Notes: a model not told the origin generated them from the letters alone. 64,000 nt of DNA from Channallabes apus (GCA_030522415.1 CM060113.1:15056151-15120150), one strand, 5' to 3'. Shown: positions 24,016-37,118, counted from the stretch's first letter. Program-made: numbers and translations.

Positions 24016-27000
24016 GAGACTGAATTTTAGACTTCCAACGATTTTAAGAAAAATATGGTATAAAATGTTTAGGAATTGCAGCTGTTTTCTTCTCTGTCCA
24101 TTTTCATAGTAACTTGACTTATGATGCCACATGTGCCAGTTGTGTTTTTTTTTTTAATAGTTATTTATGAAAAATTATCCAGATGAAAGAACTGCAGTTG
24201 ATGCTAAGTTGATTCATGGGAGCTCTCAATATGCAGTCCAAAAATGTGCTGATATACTGTATGTGAAGGAGAGCATCATTAGATTAATAAAATAATAAAC
24301 AGCTCTATCATAAAGATTCATTCTTAAGAAGCAGGACTGCACCGGTGAGCTCTGAACACCCAAAGCCTTGAAGGCCAGCAAAGACAAATAAAGTAAATAA
24401 CTGTACACTTTGTTCCTTAGTCAAGAAAACCCCTTAACAACATTTGTCAAAAACGCTCCATTTGTCCAACGCTCGCAAAAAAAAGTAGACACTTCATGAG
24501 ACATATTCATTACGTCAAGATACCATTTACTGATAACACTCAAGAAGAGATTAGACTTGGCTTAAGGACTTATTAAAAAAAACCCTCTTAGATCTGATAC
24601 AGGATTAAGTTGTACCAGAATGATTGGTGGAGAAGAATGGAAAGGAGGAATGGCTCATCTTCCTAAGTATACCGCATCGTATGCTTTTTTTTTTTTTTTT
24701 TGCGTTTTTTTTATACTGTATATATTATTTTGTAAGTATTTTGAAGAATTTTGGAGTGTATAGAATTATATTTTCTGCTAAGATTCATTCAGATTCAAAA
24801 CTAAGAAGACTGTGCTCATCAATACAGATGCATAATGGCCCAAAGCGTATTGCAAAAGAAGCTCAAAGCAAAGACACAGAATGTTCTTTAAGGGCTGAGT
24901 CAGTCACCTGGCCTTAACTCAGCTCAGAATTCCTTTCACTTACTATAGACCAAAATGAAGGCAGAAGTCCCAAAAACAAGCAGCAACTGAAGTTTGCCCT
25001 AATAACAAAACTCATAATTAGCTGAGGTCGATGGGTCCCAGACTTCATGCAATAAATGACATCCAGATATTTGCATCGAATTATTAAAAAGCCTTCAATG
25101 TTTCTAATCATGATAGCCTGTCCAGTTACTTTTGAACCTGTAAAGAAAATTGAGTAACTGTATGATTGTTGTAGGCCAATGCATGTCACTTTCATCATAT
25201 CATCCATCCGTAGGTTTTACGAGTAGTGAAGCGGAGAGTAGAGCTACCAGGTTTATGTACCAGCTGTAATATTATTCTCTTTATATCTCATATTGTCAGC
25301 TGTGTGTTTCAAACATTATATTCTTTTGAATTATATGAAAACCTCAATCTTTTCCAGTATAAAAAGGGCTGTAGATCAAAAAGTTTTCATTTTGGAGAGT
25401 GTTGGAAAAAGTGGTTCATGATCAGTTATATTTTAACGAGGCAAATATTTTTAATAGATTTTTAGAAAAGGCTTACAGTATTTAATAGATATGTGCCTAC
25501 TTTGTTCTGGATGATAAGTTGATTTACAATTCAGATTTTTTACATCTTGCTACTGTTAACCACAGTCTAGAATTGGAGAAGTTGTTAGTAGCTGCAGGTT
25601 TGTCTCAATTAAAGTTGAACTGTTTCACATTAGCACAAAGATTTCAAAAAGTTGAGGTTCTAGACCATTATCTAGAAGTAAGTTAATTTTGAATCCAAAT
25701 GTTTTAATAATTATATAAGTTGATGATGAAGCAATGCTGGCCCCAAACAAGGACGAGAATGAAGCTTTTTCCTCATATTGGACTGAATTTATATTATTTG
25801 CATCTAAACCTTGACTTGTGTTGCATTAGAAAGCCAGTATTTTTCTGCTAAACCCGCTGTTAGCTAGAGTATCTCTTTTAAGAGTCTGGTGAAGGTAAAT
25901 AATATGGATAGATTCCGAGCTAGGAAATGAAATTGTATTGATTAGGCGAACTTAAGGTTGCTGTCTAACACTCTTTTTCTGAGATTTTTATGATGACATT
26001 TCATGTCCCGGACTACCCAGTACCAGTATTTCCCAGTATTCACTTCACTACAGTTACAGTATATCATAGTCACATGATCCTTGTAATTTTCACGTAACTA
26101 GTCTATGTGACGTCAATGTTTTAATTTGTTCTCTTCCTTGTGTTTGCTGCCATTTTTGTGGTACTGTTTCAAACTGTTTTCCTTTTGTTATGGTTACTGA
26201 TGTGTTTTGCTTCTTGAAATTTTTAAATATTAAAACATGTCTACACTTTTACCATTTTTTTTTACATTGAACTTGGGCATAAAATAACATTTACAAACAC
26301 CACTTTTATTATCTGGTAAAATGATCAAACTCATGTTCATTTTACCAAAGCTGCCACTTTGTGTTTCGGAAGGAAGGATCGTAACCTATATGGGTGCGTG
26401 TTACTTCAGGTTATGTGGAGTAAGAAATTAGAGCATGTTGAACATAAAAAACAGGCAACCACCAACACTCTAAATGAAAGCATGGCTTTTTTTTAATGGA
26501 AAACTGGGAACTTTTTGTGATTCTAGACATTTGGAGATTGTCTATTGATTCAGCCACAAGAGCACTGGTGAGGTCAGGCAGTGATGTCAGGCAAGAATGC
26601 CTGGCACATAGTCAGCATTCATTCTAAAGGTGTCCCATGAGGTCAGGTCTCTGAGGTGCAGACCACTTGAGTTGTTCCACTACACTCCATGTGTTTATGG
26701 AACTCCCTTTGTCCTCATTGTCATGCTGGAACAGGTTTGGCCCACTTAAATTCTATAGCATACAAAGGAGAAGAGTAATTCCATCTCAAATCAACCATCA
26801 CTTCTCAGATTTTGCTGATTTTTTCACCAATTGTTGGTATTGGCATGAAAATAAAAAACCCATTTTTTTTGTCCCAACTCCCGCTCGTTAAAAAATGGCA
26901 GCCATCTTGATTTTTGGCCTTGACGCGCTTCGAGACGTGCCACGCCCCTTTTTGAAATCCTCTTTTCCTTGATAACTCACTTGCTATATGTCATATGGAC

Positions 27001-30000
27001 ATGAAACTGGGTGACATTGGTAAAACCTGGACAATACATTTTTGATGATTTCTATAAAACAGGGCATAACACACCCCTGGTTTTTATTTATTTTCAAGAT
27101 GAGGTGATATGAAGTAACCCCTATTTTTTTGAGTAACATATAAACATGTAGACCTTGGGTTCTGGGGGGTCGAAAAGGGGTACCCCCCCCCAAAAATATT
27201 TTTTCAGAAATATCTCCATAGCCGCAAGAGATGGCCAAATTTTGATTGCAGAATCTGAATCTACATGAAAAATTACATAAATACACCCAGTTCCATCTCC
27301 ATATGACATATAGCAAGTGAGTTATCAAGGAAAAGACGATTTCAAAAGGGCGTGGCACGTCTCAAAGCGCGTTGAGGCCAAAAATCAAGACGGCTGTCAT
27401 TTTTTAACGAGCGGGAGTTGGGACAAAAAAATTGAAGGTTTTTATTTTCATGCCAATACCAACAATTGGTGAAAAAATCAGCTAAATCTGTGATCATGTG
27501 GTGGCACCCACTGGTTGATTTGAGATGGAATCACCCAAAGGCATTTTAGATAAATGTGTACTCCCCAAGTTTTGGGGAGACCTGTATATCTGCATAGTGA
27601 TCAGGGGTTATGCTTTTGCCACATAGTGGGAAGTGGGAAGGATATTATTTATATAGTGTGAAATATATATAGTCTTCTCGATTCCCGTCTCTGTGTGCAT
27701 GGAGTTTGCATGTTCTCCCCGTGCTTGGTGGGTTTCCTCCAGGTACTCCGGTTTCCTCCCACAGTCCAAAGATATGCAGGTTAGGCTAATTGGCGTTCCT
27801 AAATTGCCCGTAGTGTGTGAATGTGCGTATGTGTGTGTGCCCTGCGATGGATTGGCACCCTGTCCAGGGTGTACCCCGCCTAGTGCCCGAAGTCTCCTGG
27901 GTTAGGCTCCAGGTCCCACGCAACCCTGAATAGAGGATAAAGCGGTATAGAAGATGAATGAATGAATAAATATATAGTCTTTATATGGATTCAGGTATTG
28001 ACTTCATTGTTGAAATTGACTTTGAGTATACAAATGAAATAAGTAAGTAATTAATACCATTAATATCTATATTGTAATGTGCTGATATTATGCTTTTCTG
28101 TCTTTGTGTAGGATCATGTGACCTGAGAGGTAACCTAAAGTTGTATGGTGCTCCAGATAACACCTTCCCCCTGTCCTCCTCGGTTGCTGTATTGAGTGCT
28201 CAAAGAAGTGGTTCTGACGGCCATAGAGTAGCATTGGCATTAAGAGAGTACTGCCTCCCAAGCCCACCCTCACCTCTGACTCTAACTAAGACACCTGAGC
28301 AACCTACTGATGAGTCCAGCAGCTGTGCCATATCCCTCACAGCTTGTGTTACCAAGGATGTAAATCCCTGGTCCCTGTCAGAGGACAGTAATAAAGCATC
28401 CCTCACCATGATGGAGCCAATTGGCATGTCTGAGATGACAGAGGACTGCCTAATCCAGCAAAACCGTACTTGCCTGGGCTGCGTCATTGAGACAAAGGAT
28501 GCACTGGATACTGAGCCTATTATTAATCTAAAAATGACTGACGTGGACCGTGAATATGATGCTTGCTCCATCTCCAACATGCAGTGTATCGGCCTCGGTG
28601 AAACAGGCAATTGCTCCGAGCAGCTACTGGCTGACCAGCTTTTGACCTTTCCCATGCCTAAATCTCAGACCGGAGAGAAAAAGAATTTAGATAAGACAGA
28701 AAATGATCCAGATCAGACATCCAGAAGCATGTTTGAAGGTCTTCTGCTAGACAAATGCAATGGAGAGAATGGTCTGCTCCCCAGTTCAAACCAGGACTGG
28801 GGTTACATCGAGTCCTTTATCAGTGAGAGCAAAATAGAATTGTTGGACCTATGTTCAAAAAATGAGCTCTCAGTAAATCTTTTCTCAGAAGAAGATGTGG
28901 ATAACTATATGTTTGACGATGACGATGATTCTGCCCTGAGCAGTGACATGTGCTCGCTGAAAATCCGCTATGAGTCATTCCAGGACAACATGAGGGAAAA
29001 GACAAATGTCTTGCAGGAAGAAACCCAGTTTAACTTTTTCCCCAGTGTCATGGTAAACTCCACAAAAACAGAAGGTAGTGTGGTAAAGAAGAATGCAGAT
29101 GACCTCTTAACTAAATCTGAAGACCTTGCACTAGAGAATGAACATAAAGAGAATGGCAGTAATAGCTCCGTAGAGAGACCATCTGATTACAGTCCAGAAA
29201 TGAACTTCTTCATTGATTCCAGCAACTCAACTGAAGACTCAGAGGAATATAGTGATGACAGCTCTAGCACTGGGTCTATTGACACTTTTCTTCTAAGCAA
29301 AGAGAGAAACTTATTTTCACAAAAGAATGTTTGCTCTTCCAACCCTCTAAATTATGGCTTGAGAGCAAAAAGAAAAGTCAGGTACAGTGATGACTACCTT
29401 TATGATGTTGACTCTATTGACAGTGAGAAAAACAATGAAAAGCGTGAACAGACACCTGCTGGTCCAAGACAGGAAGAGGATGATGACTGGTGCCCTAAAA
29501 AGAGAAGAAAATCTTCCCGGAAAGAACCACCCGTGATAATTAAATATATCATTATCAACAGATTTAAAGGGGAAAAACACATGTGTGTAAAGCTCTGCAA
29601 AACTGATCCAACAGTCACAACTGTGTGTTTAAACGAAAACACAGTTAGCAAATATGAAAAACTGGCACCCCTGAAGGATTTCTGGCAGAAGAAACAAAGG
29701 GAGCATGAAGAACAGCTTAGACTGCATGCAGACGATCAACACAATTTTCACCTTAACGGTAATCGCATGTTTAGTTCTAGCCCTCCCAAAAGGAAACACA
29801 AGCGTGCAAACAGACTTAGGATTCAGAGGATTCAAGCTGTGCTGCAGTCACCCCACAAGCAGGACTTCTGTTACTCTGACCTAAAGCAGGAATCTGGCTC
29901 AGAATGTGAGACATCTCCCACAGCAAGACCATTAACAATAGCAGCCCCCAGTTGTTTAAGTACATTAGACCCAGATGACATCATGCACACTGTTACCCCA

Positions 30001-32124
30001 AAGAGCAGATCAGAACGGAGAGAGGAGAGAAGAATAGGAAATAAAATGGTTAGAATTCGGAAATTCAAAAGTGAAGCAAGGATCAGAAGTGAGAGAATGA
30101 AGAAATTTGAAGAGAACACTGAAAGCAAGTCAAACGTGACTGAAGCATGTGTGGCGACAGAAAATACGGACATTAGTGGAATCAAAACAGAGATGAACTC
30201 AGCTATACACAGTCCTCAGAGTCAAACAGCTAAGACCACTGAAAAAATTGTTTTCATGACTAACACATGCTCCTATAACAAAGCTACATCATCTGACGAT
30301 GTGGCCACAGGTATGTCTGTTATCCCTGGGGGCTATCTGCAGACATTGTTGGAAGCCTCAGACTCCTTGGGTGGCTCTGGTGGCTCCTTTTTTCCTCAGC
30401 AGAACCCCAGGCAACAATCTCTGGGTCTCTCTCTGGAAGAGCAGCAATTTACTCCTCTTCAGCTAGCGCAAAGCTGCGTACTCTCCCCACCCTCTGAATC
30501 AGAGCTCCAACAGTCGCCTCAGAACTGCCCCAGTCTCACTCAAATGTGGCACACTCCGCTTGACCCAAATCAGCAGTTCACCTCTGATGTCCCTGAGACA
30601 GCAATCTTGCCCAACAACTTCCCTAGTACCATGTCTTTGCCAATAGCTGAAAACCTTACAGTTCCAGGGTATAGTCAGTTGGAGCTGGATAACAACAGAA
30701 TCCTTTATGAAAAAAATTACATGCCAGAGCAGGCACTACCAGCAGATTCAGATTTTCAAGTATGTCAAGTTCCCAGTATGGAAGGCCAACTACAGTTTCA
30801 AAGAGGGGCATTGCACAGTAACAATGGACGGCTTATCAGTTTCGATTCAGTTGGCTCACTGTCAGCTACTTCCAGCAATTACAGCTCTTTAAGTCTTAAG
30901 GCTTGTGAGAAAGATGGTGAGAATGATGTGAATGAGAACTTTCTGGCCCACTGCAGTCCCAAACTGGTGATTCAACAGAACGTTGAAGCAATCACACCAC
31001 TGAGGGAGTCAACAGACTTGCTTGATATATCTAACTTCACTCCTGATAAATTCAGACATGCATCACTGTCGGAGCTCTCACCTCCTGAGACCCCCAACTT
31101 GTCCCCACAGGTCACATGGCGAGAGCTCAAGATATCAGGAAATTCCAAGGTTCTCCAGAATGGGTCTGAGCTAATATCGGAGGGTACTCAAGAGGTGAAA
31201 TGGAATTGCAACATGACAGAACACCAGGAACACCTGCCTGGATTTGGAGTAGATAATAACCAGTATCAGTTGCACAGTTCTAATAATGACAACCATATCA
31301 GCCTGGAAAAGAAGCCAATTAATGAAACTGACTTTGATGAGCATGGTGCTGAAATGATCAATGGGAAAAAAGGCTCAAAGAAGAAAGGCAGCAACAGGCA
31401 TAATTCAGGACAAAATTCTAAAAAAAGCAAAGCAACCAAACCAAAACCTGCAAAGGGAGAGAAGGTCAAGACCCCAAGACAGAATTCACGAGCATCAAAA
31501 AAGCTAAAAGCCTTATTGGATGAAAAGACTAAAGGCCAGCTTGGGGACACAAAGTGTATGACACATCAGCTGATAGATAGCAGCTCTGAGGACTGGCCTG
31601 GAATAGGCTGGTCAGAGACCAACAGTTACACAGATGACCAGCGAGAGTTTGAAGAGCCATCCAACATCCTTTCTAACATTGTATCAGGGATGGCCGAAGT
31701 GCAGCGTTTCATGATGACCTCGATTGAGCCGATATGGGGCCCTGCTACAGACATCTGTTTACCCTCAGAAGTAAATAGTCTAAAGTTAAAGACACTAAAA
31801 ATCCTTGCAGGAACCTCATCTGAACCCAAGAAAAAAGGTTCTGTGTCTGCTGAAGGGGCAAAAGGCAAGAAAGGAGGGGGGAAATGTGGCAAGTCTCAAG
31901 CTAAATTCAATGCCTCTCATGCTCTCTTCCCCCAGTTGACTCTGGGCTGTAACATGTTTGATAAGTCTAATCTTGGGGTACCAGGCGTAAATGGACCAGC
32001 ACACAAAAAAATGTATCGTCATAAAACCAGCTCTAAATTCCCTCGGATTGAAAACCTTAAAGGCAAGCGGGCTGACCCAAACAAGGACATAGCATTGATG
32101 ACCTCATTTGAAAAACTGAGGTAA
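20454..32124 (+). CDS. nexmif: nexmif (KIAA2022), neurite extension and migration factor, two coding exons
   Basis: Spliced coding region: 20454-20529 joined to 28112-32124, 1362 residues (human about 1516). NEXMIF is a nuclear protein of developing neurons that supports neurite outgrowth, migration and adhesion; loss in humans causes X-linked intellectual disability and epilepsy. It has no catalytic domain. Seen here: the hallmark block around residues 250-310 (SNQDWGY, then SKIELLDLCSKNELSVNLF and an acidic DDDDD run), the KRKVRYSDDYLYDVDS block, basic nuclear-localisation candidates CPKKRRKSSRKE (about 486-497) and PPKRKHKR (about 583-590), a Lys-rich stretch near 1140-1200, and the conserved tail KTSSKFPRIENLKGKR. 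The giant exon opens with a 3' splice site (ctgtctttgtgtag at 28098-28111), so the ATG at 28090 lies in the intron and is not the start. The start exon ends in phase 1 and the giant exon begins with two bases completing a Gly codon. rlim follows on the same strand. The gene identity is certain; the start exon and C-terminus are inferences. Confidence 0.93.
20697..20889 (+). mobile_element. tRNA-derived SINE, short family, with TSD
   Basis: Head GGGGTAGCTCAGTGGTTAAG with A and B boxes, core CTTGAGCAAGGCCCTTAACC and tail GTCGCTCTGGATAAGAGCGT. Perfect 14-bp duplications AAATCTAATTGTGG at 20683-20696 and 20890-20903. It lies 168 bp after the nexmif start exon. Confidence 0.88.
20941..21181 (-). 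mobile_element. tRNA-derived SINE, related subfamily
   Basis: Complement begins GGGGCAGTGGTAGCTCAGAG, shares the CCTTGAGCAAGGCCCTTAC core and ends with the GTGACAAATAAAGACTTAA tail. Confidence 0.78.
21182..24459. other. nexmif intron, non-coding
   Basis: Simple runs only: T14 near 21409, A20 at 22321-22340 and (GT)n at 23968-24016. One consensus CRE octamer at 23958-23965. No exon supported. Confidence 0.5.
23968..24016. repeat. (GT)n microsatellite
   Basis: About 24 GT units with one interruption. Confidence 0.95.
24460..25165 (+). mobile_element. Tc1-like transposase relic
   Basis: Scattered stretches match Tc1-type transposase DNA: a TTGTACCAGAATGATTGGTG segment, CAGATGCATAATGGCCCAAAG (DDE region), CAGTCACCTGGCCTTAA in the place of the usual SPDLNP coding, and GTTACTTTTGAACCTGTAA at the 3' end. 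Many stops, frameshifts and an inserted T-rich run; inactive. Confidence 0.6.
25166..26777. other. nexmif intron, non-coding
   Basis: AT-rich; one CRE octamer at 26108-26115. Nothing else recognised. Confidence 0.5.
26778..27531. mobile_element. Long inverted-repeat element, 754 bp
   Basis: Arms of about 240 bp (26778-27020 and 27290-27531) run ATTCCATCTCAAATCAACCA inward to CTTGCTATATGTCATATGGA, with perhaps 85-90 percent identity by eye, around a 270-bp centre. The right arm carries about 19 extra bases (GTGGTGGCACCCACTGG area). No transposase and no clear target duplication. Non-autonomous DNA transposon or a local inverted duplication. Confidence 0.7.
27677..27967 (+). mobile_element. 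tRNA-SINE, 5' truncated, with TSD
   Basis: Begins at CTCGATTCCCGTCTCTGTG, the second half of the duplicated B-box region, so the head is missing. Near-identical flanks AAATATATATAGTCTT (27661-27676) and AAATATATAGTCTT (27968-27981). It ends only 144 bp before the nexmif giant exon. Confidence 0.87.
28112..32124 (+). other. nexmif: nexmif giant coding exon
   Basis: A single open frame of about 4 kb begins right after a canonical 3' splice site and ends at TAA 32122-32124. The final codons contain a plausible donor (CTGAG|gtaata at 32120/32121), so the TAA may be bypassed in a spliced form; see the candidate last exon at 33105. The exon is free of transposon insertions, unlike all flanking DNA. 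Confidence 0.92.
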
Positions 32125-33104
32125 TACTTTGTAACTAGCTGCTGATGCACGTTCCTCACTTTTCCCCATTTCCCGCTCAGTCCTCACACCCTGGCACACC
32201 TGCACTGACTTAAAGCCGGAGATGCATGGAAATTACCCGTGACCCACCCTTTCTTATTTTGGCCCTCTGAAGAAGATATAGATATCTTGCATGAGAAACT
32301 ACATGTACTTACAAACTACCTATTGAGTGATTGTGCGAGGCTTGATTGAGATTTTAACCTACCATGGCTGCATTTTCTTCATGCTTTTGCAATTTTTCTT
32401 GTAGTTGTTTTCGTTCTTTTTGTCTAAAGATAAAAAAAGAAAAAAACCTTCATAAATGCAATGTGTCTTCTTGGGAGCCATTTTATAAAAGTGAAATTTG
32501 CTATCCTAATTGTGTGTTATTATACTTCTTTGTTTGAAACATAGTTATTTGGATAAAAAAAAAATGCTGTTGTGCAAAGTGAGCTCCTCAATTAGATTTT
32601 GTATGCAAAACAGGATGACCTCATCTTGCTCTCTCCCCCATACTGCCTGACTTTTTCAATTCAAAAGGCTCATCCTACTATCCTGGATAAGCAAAATCCT
32701 TTGCAGGCCCTAAAAACATTGATAGCACATATTGGGACCATTTTGTATCAAAGACATATCAGATTAACATTTTGTCCTATTTTTTACGGATGGCATGGAA
32801 TTATAATTTTATTCTTATGCTTTTACTATGCTTTTACAGGAGTATTACTGGAACCTATGTTAGAGGGACATTTCTAAGCCATGGAATCTCACTTTTTTTG
32901 GGTGTCACTGTACAGAAATGCACTATTTAATGACAACAAGAGTTCTAAAGATCAATGTGCCAAATGTAAACCCTGTGCAAATTTATTAGCTATATAAAAA
33001 CTGGCTGTTGAATTTACTATTCAGAAGAATTTTGGCCGTACCCTTTGAAGAGTGTGAGAGTTAACATTCCAGATTGTTCCCTCTTTCTTTTTGGGATCCT
33101 ACAG

Positions 33105-33144
33105 TATATTACGTAGAGCACCTGCAGCTGACAGTGGTACATAG
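33105..33144 (+). other. nexmif: Candidate alternative last coding segment of nexmif
   Basis: A strong polypyrimidine tract and acceptor (ctctttctttttgggatcctacag, ending at 33104) precedes 33105. Splicing from the donor at 32121 to here keeps phase and would replace the terminal Arg-stop by a 13-residue tail ending at TAG 33142-33144. Inference only; the unspliced TAA form is equally possible. Confidence 0.35.
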
Positions 33145-34798
33145 CCACTCACATAACCAAAACAAGACTGGACTGTCCTCTTCTTTTCCACTGACTTGCC
33201 AAAATCAATTTACCTCAGCATTACGTGGCTTTGAAAATAAAGTCAAGCAAGGACCGATGAAAAGCACAGAAGAAAATATGGACACTGTTCTGGATAACCA
33301 AGGACACCATACTGACATTAAAGGGTTAGCATGGTAATGCTTATGTGATTAAGTTTTACAAACATTCATCGGAATGCCCATTTCAGGTTATTTTAAATGA
33401 ATGCTGAAATCAAAAGAAATACTTTGAGAGAAATTTACATAGGTTTGTATTCACGCCTCCAATGCAGGTTTAGGAAATATTACAATGTAACTGAATTATT
33501 AAAATATTTTGTGTTCCAAATGACATGGCTAACAAACTCTTAAAGAAAGTTTTGTGCCCTGGTTTTTGGTACAGAAAGCCAAAATTCTGAATTTTTTTTT
33601 TCAGTCCACTTATTTCGAGACAACTTATTATTCAGATAATCATAAGGTAGCAAATTGTTTATCCCGACAGTAAACTGGTCAGTTAAACATTTTCTTAGGA
33701 CATTTTTTTTTTGCACATCTTCAGGTGAAAGGTTGATACAGTAGCTTCTCAGCCTCAATGTCCTGGTTTTGAACGTGATCTTGGGATACCATCTGCATGG
33801 AGTTTAGCGGTTCTCAGGTTTCCTCTTACACCTCCAGAAACATACAGGTAGACGGATTAGACTGATTCGTGGTGAGAAAGTGCATGCATGATACCTGCAA
33901 CTTATTGTACCAGTTGGATGATCTATACTGTATGCATTAACAATGTTGGTCACAACAAACTGTTTCATAGTTTGTTAACTGAGGTGGTGACATTCTGAAA
34001 GGGCTTGAGTTAAAAAAAAATAATAAAAAATTCTAGTCCAAACCAAAAAAATGTCATATGCGCTAGAAATGCACACCAGATAATTGAGTTTTTTAGTGGC
34101 TGTGTAGGTTTTGGTGACATTGTAGTATAAAAATAATTTATCCAACAGTATTGGTCAAGTTGCCTGAGGACTTGGGCATGCAGTTTCCCCTTAATAGTTT
34201 ATAGAACGTGGTAGTAATTAGTACTCAGAAACGTATCCTACTTATTAACTACATAAGCTACTTATTAGCTACAGCGCAAAGTTTAACTGACCAGTTGTAA
34301 CTGAAGTATACAAGCTATTTAAGGTTTCCCTATTTGCATATTGCATATCTAACACATTAACTGGTGAAATATTAACAGCATTCATCAATTACATGGTGAT
34401 TATCATCCATAAATTATTTACACACAAACTTTTACCGGGAAATATTTTGACATTGCAGATTTATCCTACTAATTACTGAAATATAGTACAGTAAAGTTAC
34501 TGCCTGCATTTTGTGTATCAGAATGGAAATAATGTGCAGTAAGTGTTAGAAGTATTGGGTAAATATGGGTTGGTCTGGAATTTGAACTGTGAAATTTGCT
34601 TATAATTGCTAACATTTCTGTGAAAACAGGTCACATGTGTTAACATCTATGAATGTCAAAAAAAAAATGTCCTTGCGGTATAAGAGTCGCTGCATTTACT
34701 GATTCAGTTCTCTTGTGTATGGGCTAAATAAACCAAGAATCAGGACCCATTTCTACATATCTACAGATATATCCACGAATATTTGAAATAAAACAGCC

Positions 34799-35138
34799 CG
34801 GCCACTTTAGTAGGAAGACCTGTACTCCTGTTCATTCATGTAGTTAAACAATCAGCCGATCATTTGGCGACAGCGCAATGCATAAAACCATATAGAATAA
34901 TATTTTTTCACTTATGTTAAATGTCCAAAAAAAATTACCCAGGAGGTTCTGAAATACTAAGGCTGTCTGACATAAAAAAGCCATAATAAAAATCACTGAG
35001 ATTACATTTTTGCCATATTCTGGTGTTAAATGTGAATACTGAGGATCTTTACCTGTATCTTCATGGTTTTTGGCATTGCACTTCTGCCCCATTACTGGAT
35101 AATTGCAAGAACACAGGTGTTTACATTAAAGTGGCTGG
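34799..35138. mobile_element. Tc1-type MITE relic
   Basis: Ends GGCCACTTTAGTAGGAAGACC and, on the right, TTTACATTAAAGTGGCTGG, the classic fish mariner/Tc1 terminal repeat (CCACTTTATTAGGTACACCT). Interior without transposase frame. Confidence 0.65.
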
Positions 35139-36642
35139 TAATTACACAAGCATGTTGTATTTATTCACTTCTGATTAAAAATTTATTAGTCTAGAAAATA
35201 TTTAGAGGGACAAGGGATGTGGAAAATGCCTTAATGTCTACAAGTATGTTCATTCATTACTACAACATTTCAATCTGACCTTTTTTTTTTTTAGTTTTGC
35301 TCTGCGTTCGTTTGCCTCTCTCCATTGTGTCTAGCATGCCGTAACTAAGGACCAGAACATGCTGGTGATGGAAAAAACTGCACATGGGCTGTCATGCCCT
35401 CTTGCCTGCCTTCCTTCTTTTCTGCCTATTTTCAATTGAATGTACTTCTTTGAGATTTGTACAGTGTGCCACTGTTAAGCTGCCTCTTCTTACTGGTGCT
35501 AAGAAAGCAAATGTTCTCCTCCCTGATATGACTATATCTAAATATATATAGTTATGAACAAGAGAAAACCCTAATCCTCTCTTTATGAATGTATAATACA
35601 TGGCTATGTCTGATGTATCCACACCATAATTATTTGACGTTAATTGGATTACTTTTTGATTGAAAAGATTATTGAGCTTTATAAATAAAATTGTCTAGAG
35701 TTGATATTAGAGGGATTCTTAAAACTCTTGACATAACAAAAAATACTGTATATTTTTCTCTGTGCCAATTTGTAACATATTTTGTAAGTGTATATTTTTC
35801 TTAGAAAGTGATGTGAAGTATTAGTATGTGTGAGTAACCTTTTTTGTGCCTATGCAGGCAGTGAAAAGGATGGATAATAAAAAGTTTTCTGGTTTTAAAA
35901 ACCAAAATATCAAGCAACCTAAAAAAAATGATCGACCTTTTTGTTGGGAGTTTTGTACAACGAAATTGACCTTGTTGTGGGAGTATTGTGTTATTGTGAA
36001 AAACACAAAAACATGATTAAAGAAAAACGAAGACGAAATTTAATTTGTGAACTACTTGCTGTTTTATAGATTTTTCATGTAAATTATTCTAGTATTTTTT
36101 GGTTTATGTTGTAACTGTTGAAAAAGTTTTAAATATTTGTGAACCCGCCTGTATGGTGACAATGTAATATTGGTAACTTGCTGAGTTTTGTAATAATGTT
36201 TATGGAGTAAATATACAAATTAAAATGAGATTTTGAATGCTGCTTTTGGAAACTGTCAAAGTTTGTCCTGTCACTTTTTTTTAAGCTCCGCAAATGTGCC
36301 TAGTTGTTTGACCTGAAGATGTGAACCATGGCAGTTCACATGGCTGTTCATAATCATAGGCTCAATGAACATTTGTTACGTGGGTGCACTCTGTGCCTTT
36401 ATTCATTTTCCTTGTTTGCAGCATTAGGAATTAACTACAGCACTAGTTTTCCAGAACTCCTCTACTTTTGTCATTTACCACAATTCGTAACTTCTCTTTA
36501 CTTAGAATTGTGCAGATTGTGTAGCTTGCTTTCTATTTCCACCAACAAATTTAGTTTCAGCCAACAAAATCAATTACTTGAAGATATTTCTTCTTTACAG
36601 TAGGATAGAAAAAAAAAAAACGAAGAAGAAGGACTGAATAAA

Positions 36643-37118
36643 CAGTACTTCATATAAAAAAGTGTTTGTTTTATTTACATGATTCACCCTTTTTTTTTTT
36701 GCAGATAATATAAATTATGGAACTAGCACGATGCAAAGTACTGTACATGCATTTCAACGAGCTTTCCAACTCGAGTTCCACTCATAACCTGGTAGTTTAT
36801 ATCAGCTACATTACATGAGTGGCCCCAAATATATGCAGTGTGGCAAAAGTATTCGCCTTTCTGAACCTTTCTACATTTTGTAATGTTACAGCCTGGAATT
36901 GAACTAGATTTTGTTGGGATTTTAGTGTTTGATTTAAACAAAATGAGTGAATGATTATAGTGAACAGTAGTTTCAAGTGTTGTTACACATTTTAAATCAG
37001 ATTGAGGAGTTATTTTAAGGCATTGTATTTTTGATCTAATCTAGAGTTTTGTTTCAAGGTGAACCTCCTCCCCAGGATCTAGTGTATTGTAGACCTGAAG
37101 ACCACCTTGTCCAGACAA
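36643..37118. other. Intergenic, non-coding
   Basis: Nothing recognised between the probable nexmif 3' end and the next SINE. Confidence 0.5.

Larger units (their letters stand above)
32125..36642 (+). other. nexmif: Probable nexmif 3' UTR
   Basis: AT-rich sequence directly after the stop, without any recognisable coding exon. AATAAA signals occur at 35684-35689 and 36637-36642. NEXMIF genes are known for long 3' UTRs. A decayed Tc1-type MITE lies at 34799-35138 and a faint SINE trace near 33780-33900. The exact 3' end cannot be fixed from sequence. Confidence 0.45.

Noticed and set aside
26984..27358. 124-codon minus frame
   Set aside because: Falls in the inverted-repeat element, with no homology or start context.
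28090..28111. ATG at 28090 as the start of nexmif
   Set aside because: These seven codons are the polypyrimidine tract and AG of an intron; the frame enters the exon only at 28112.
33074..33337. 87-codon frame as a separate gene
   Set aside because: It begins in an intron-like pyrimidine tract and has no homology; the region is probably nexmif 3' UTR.
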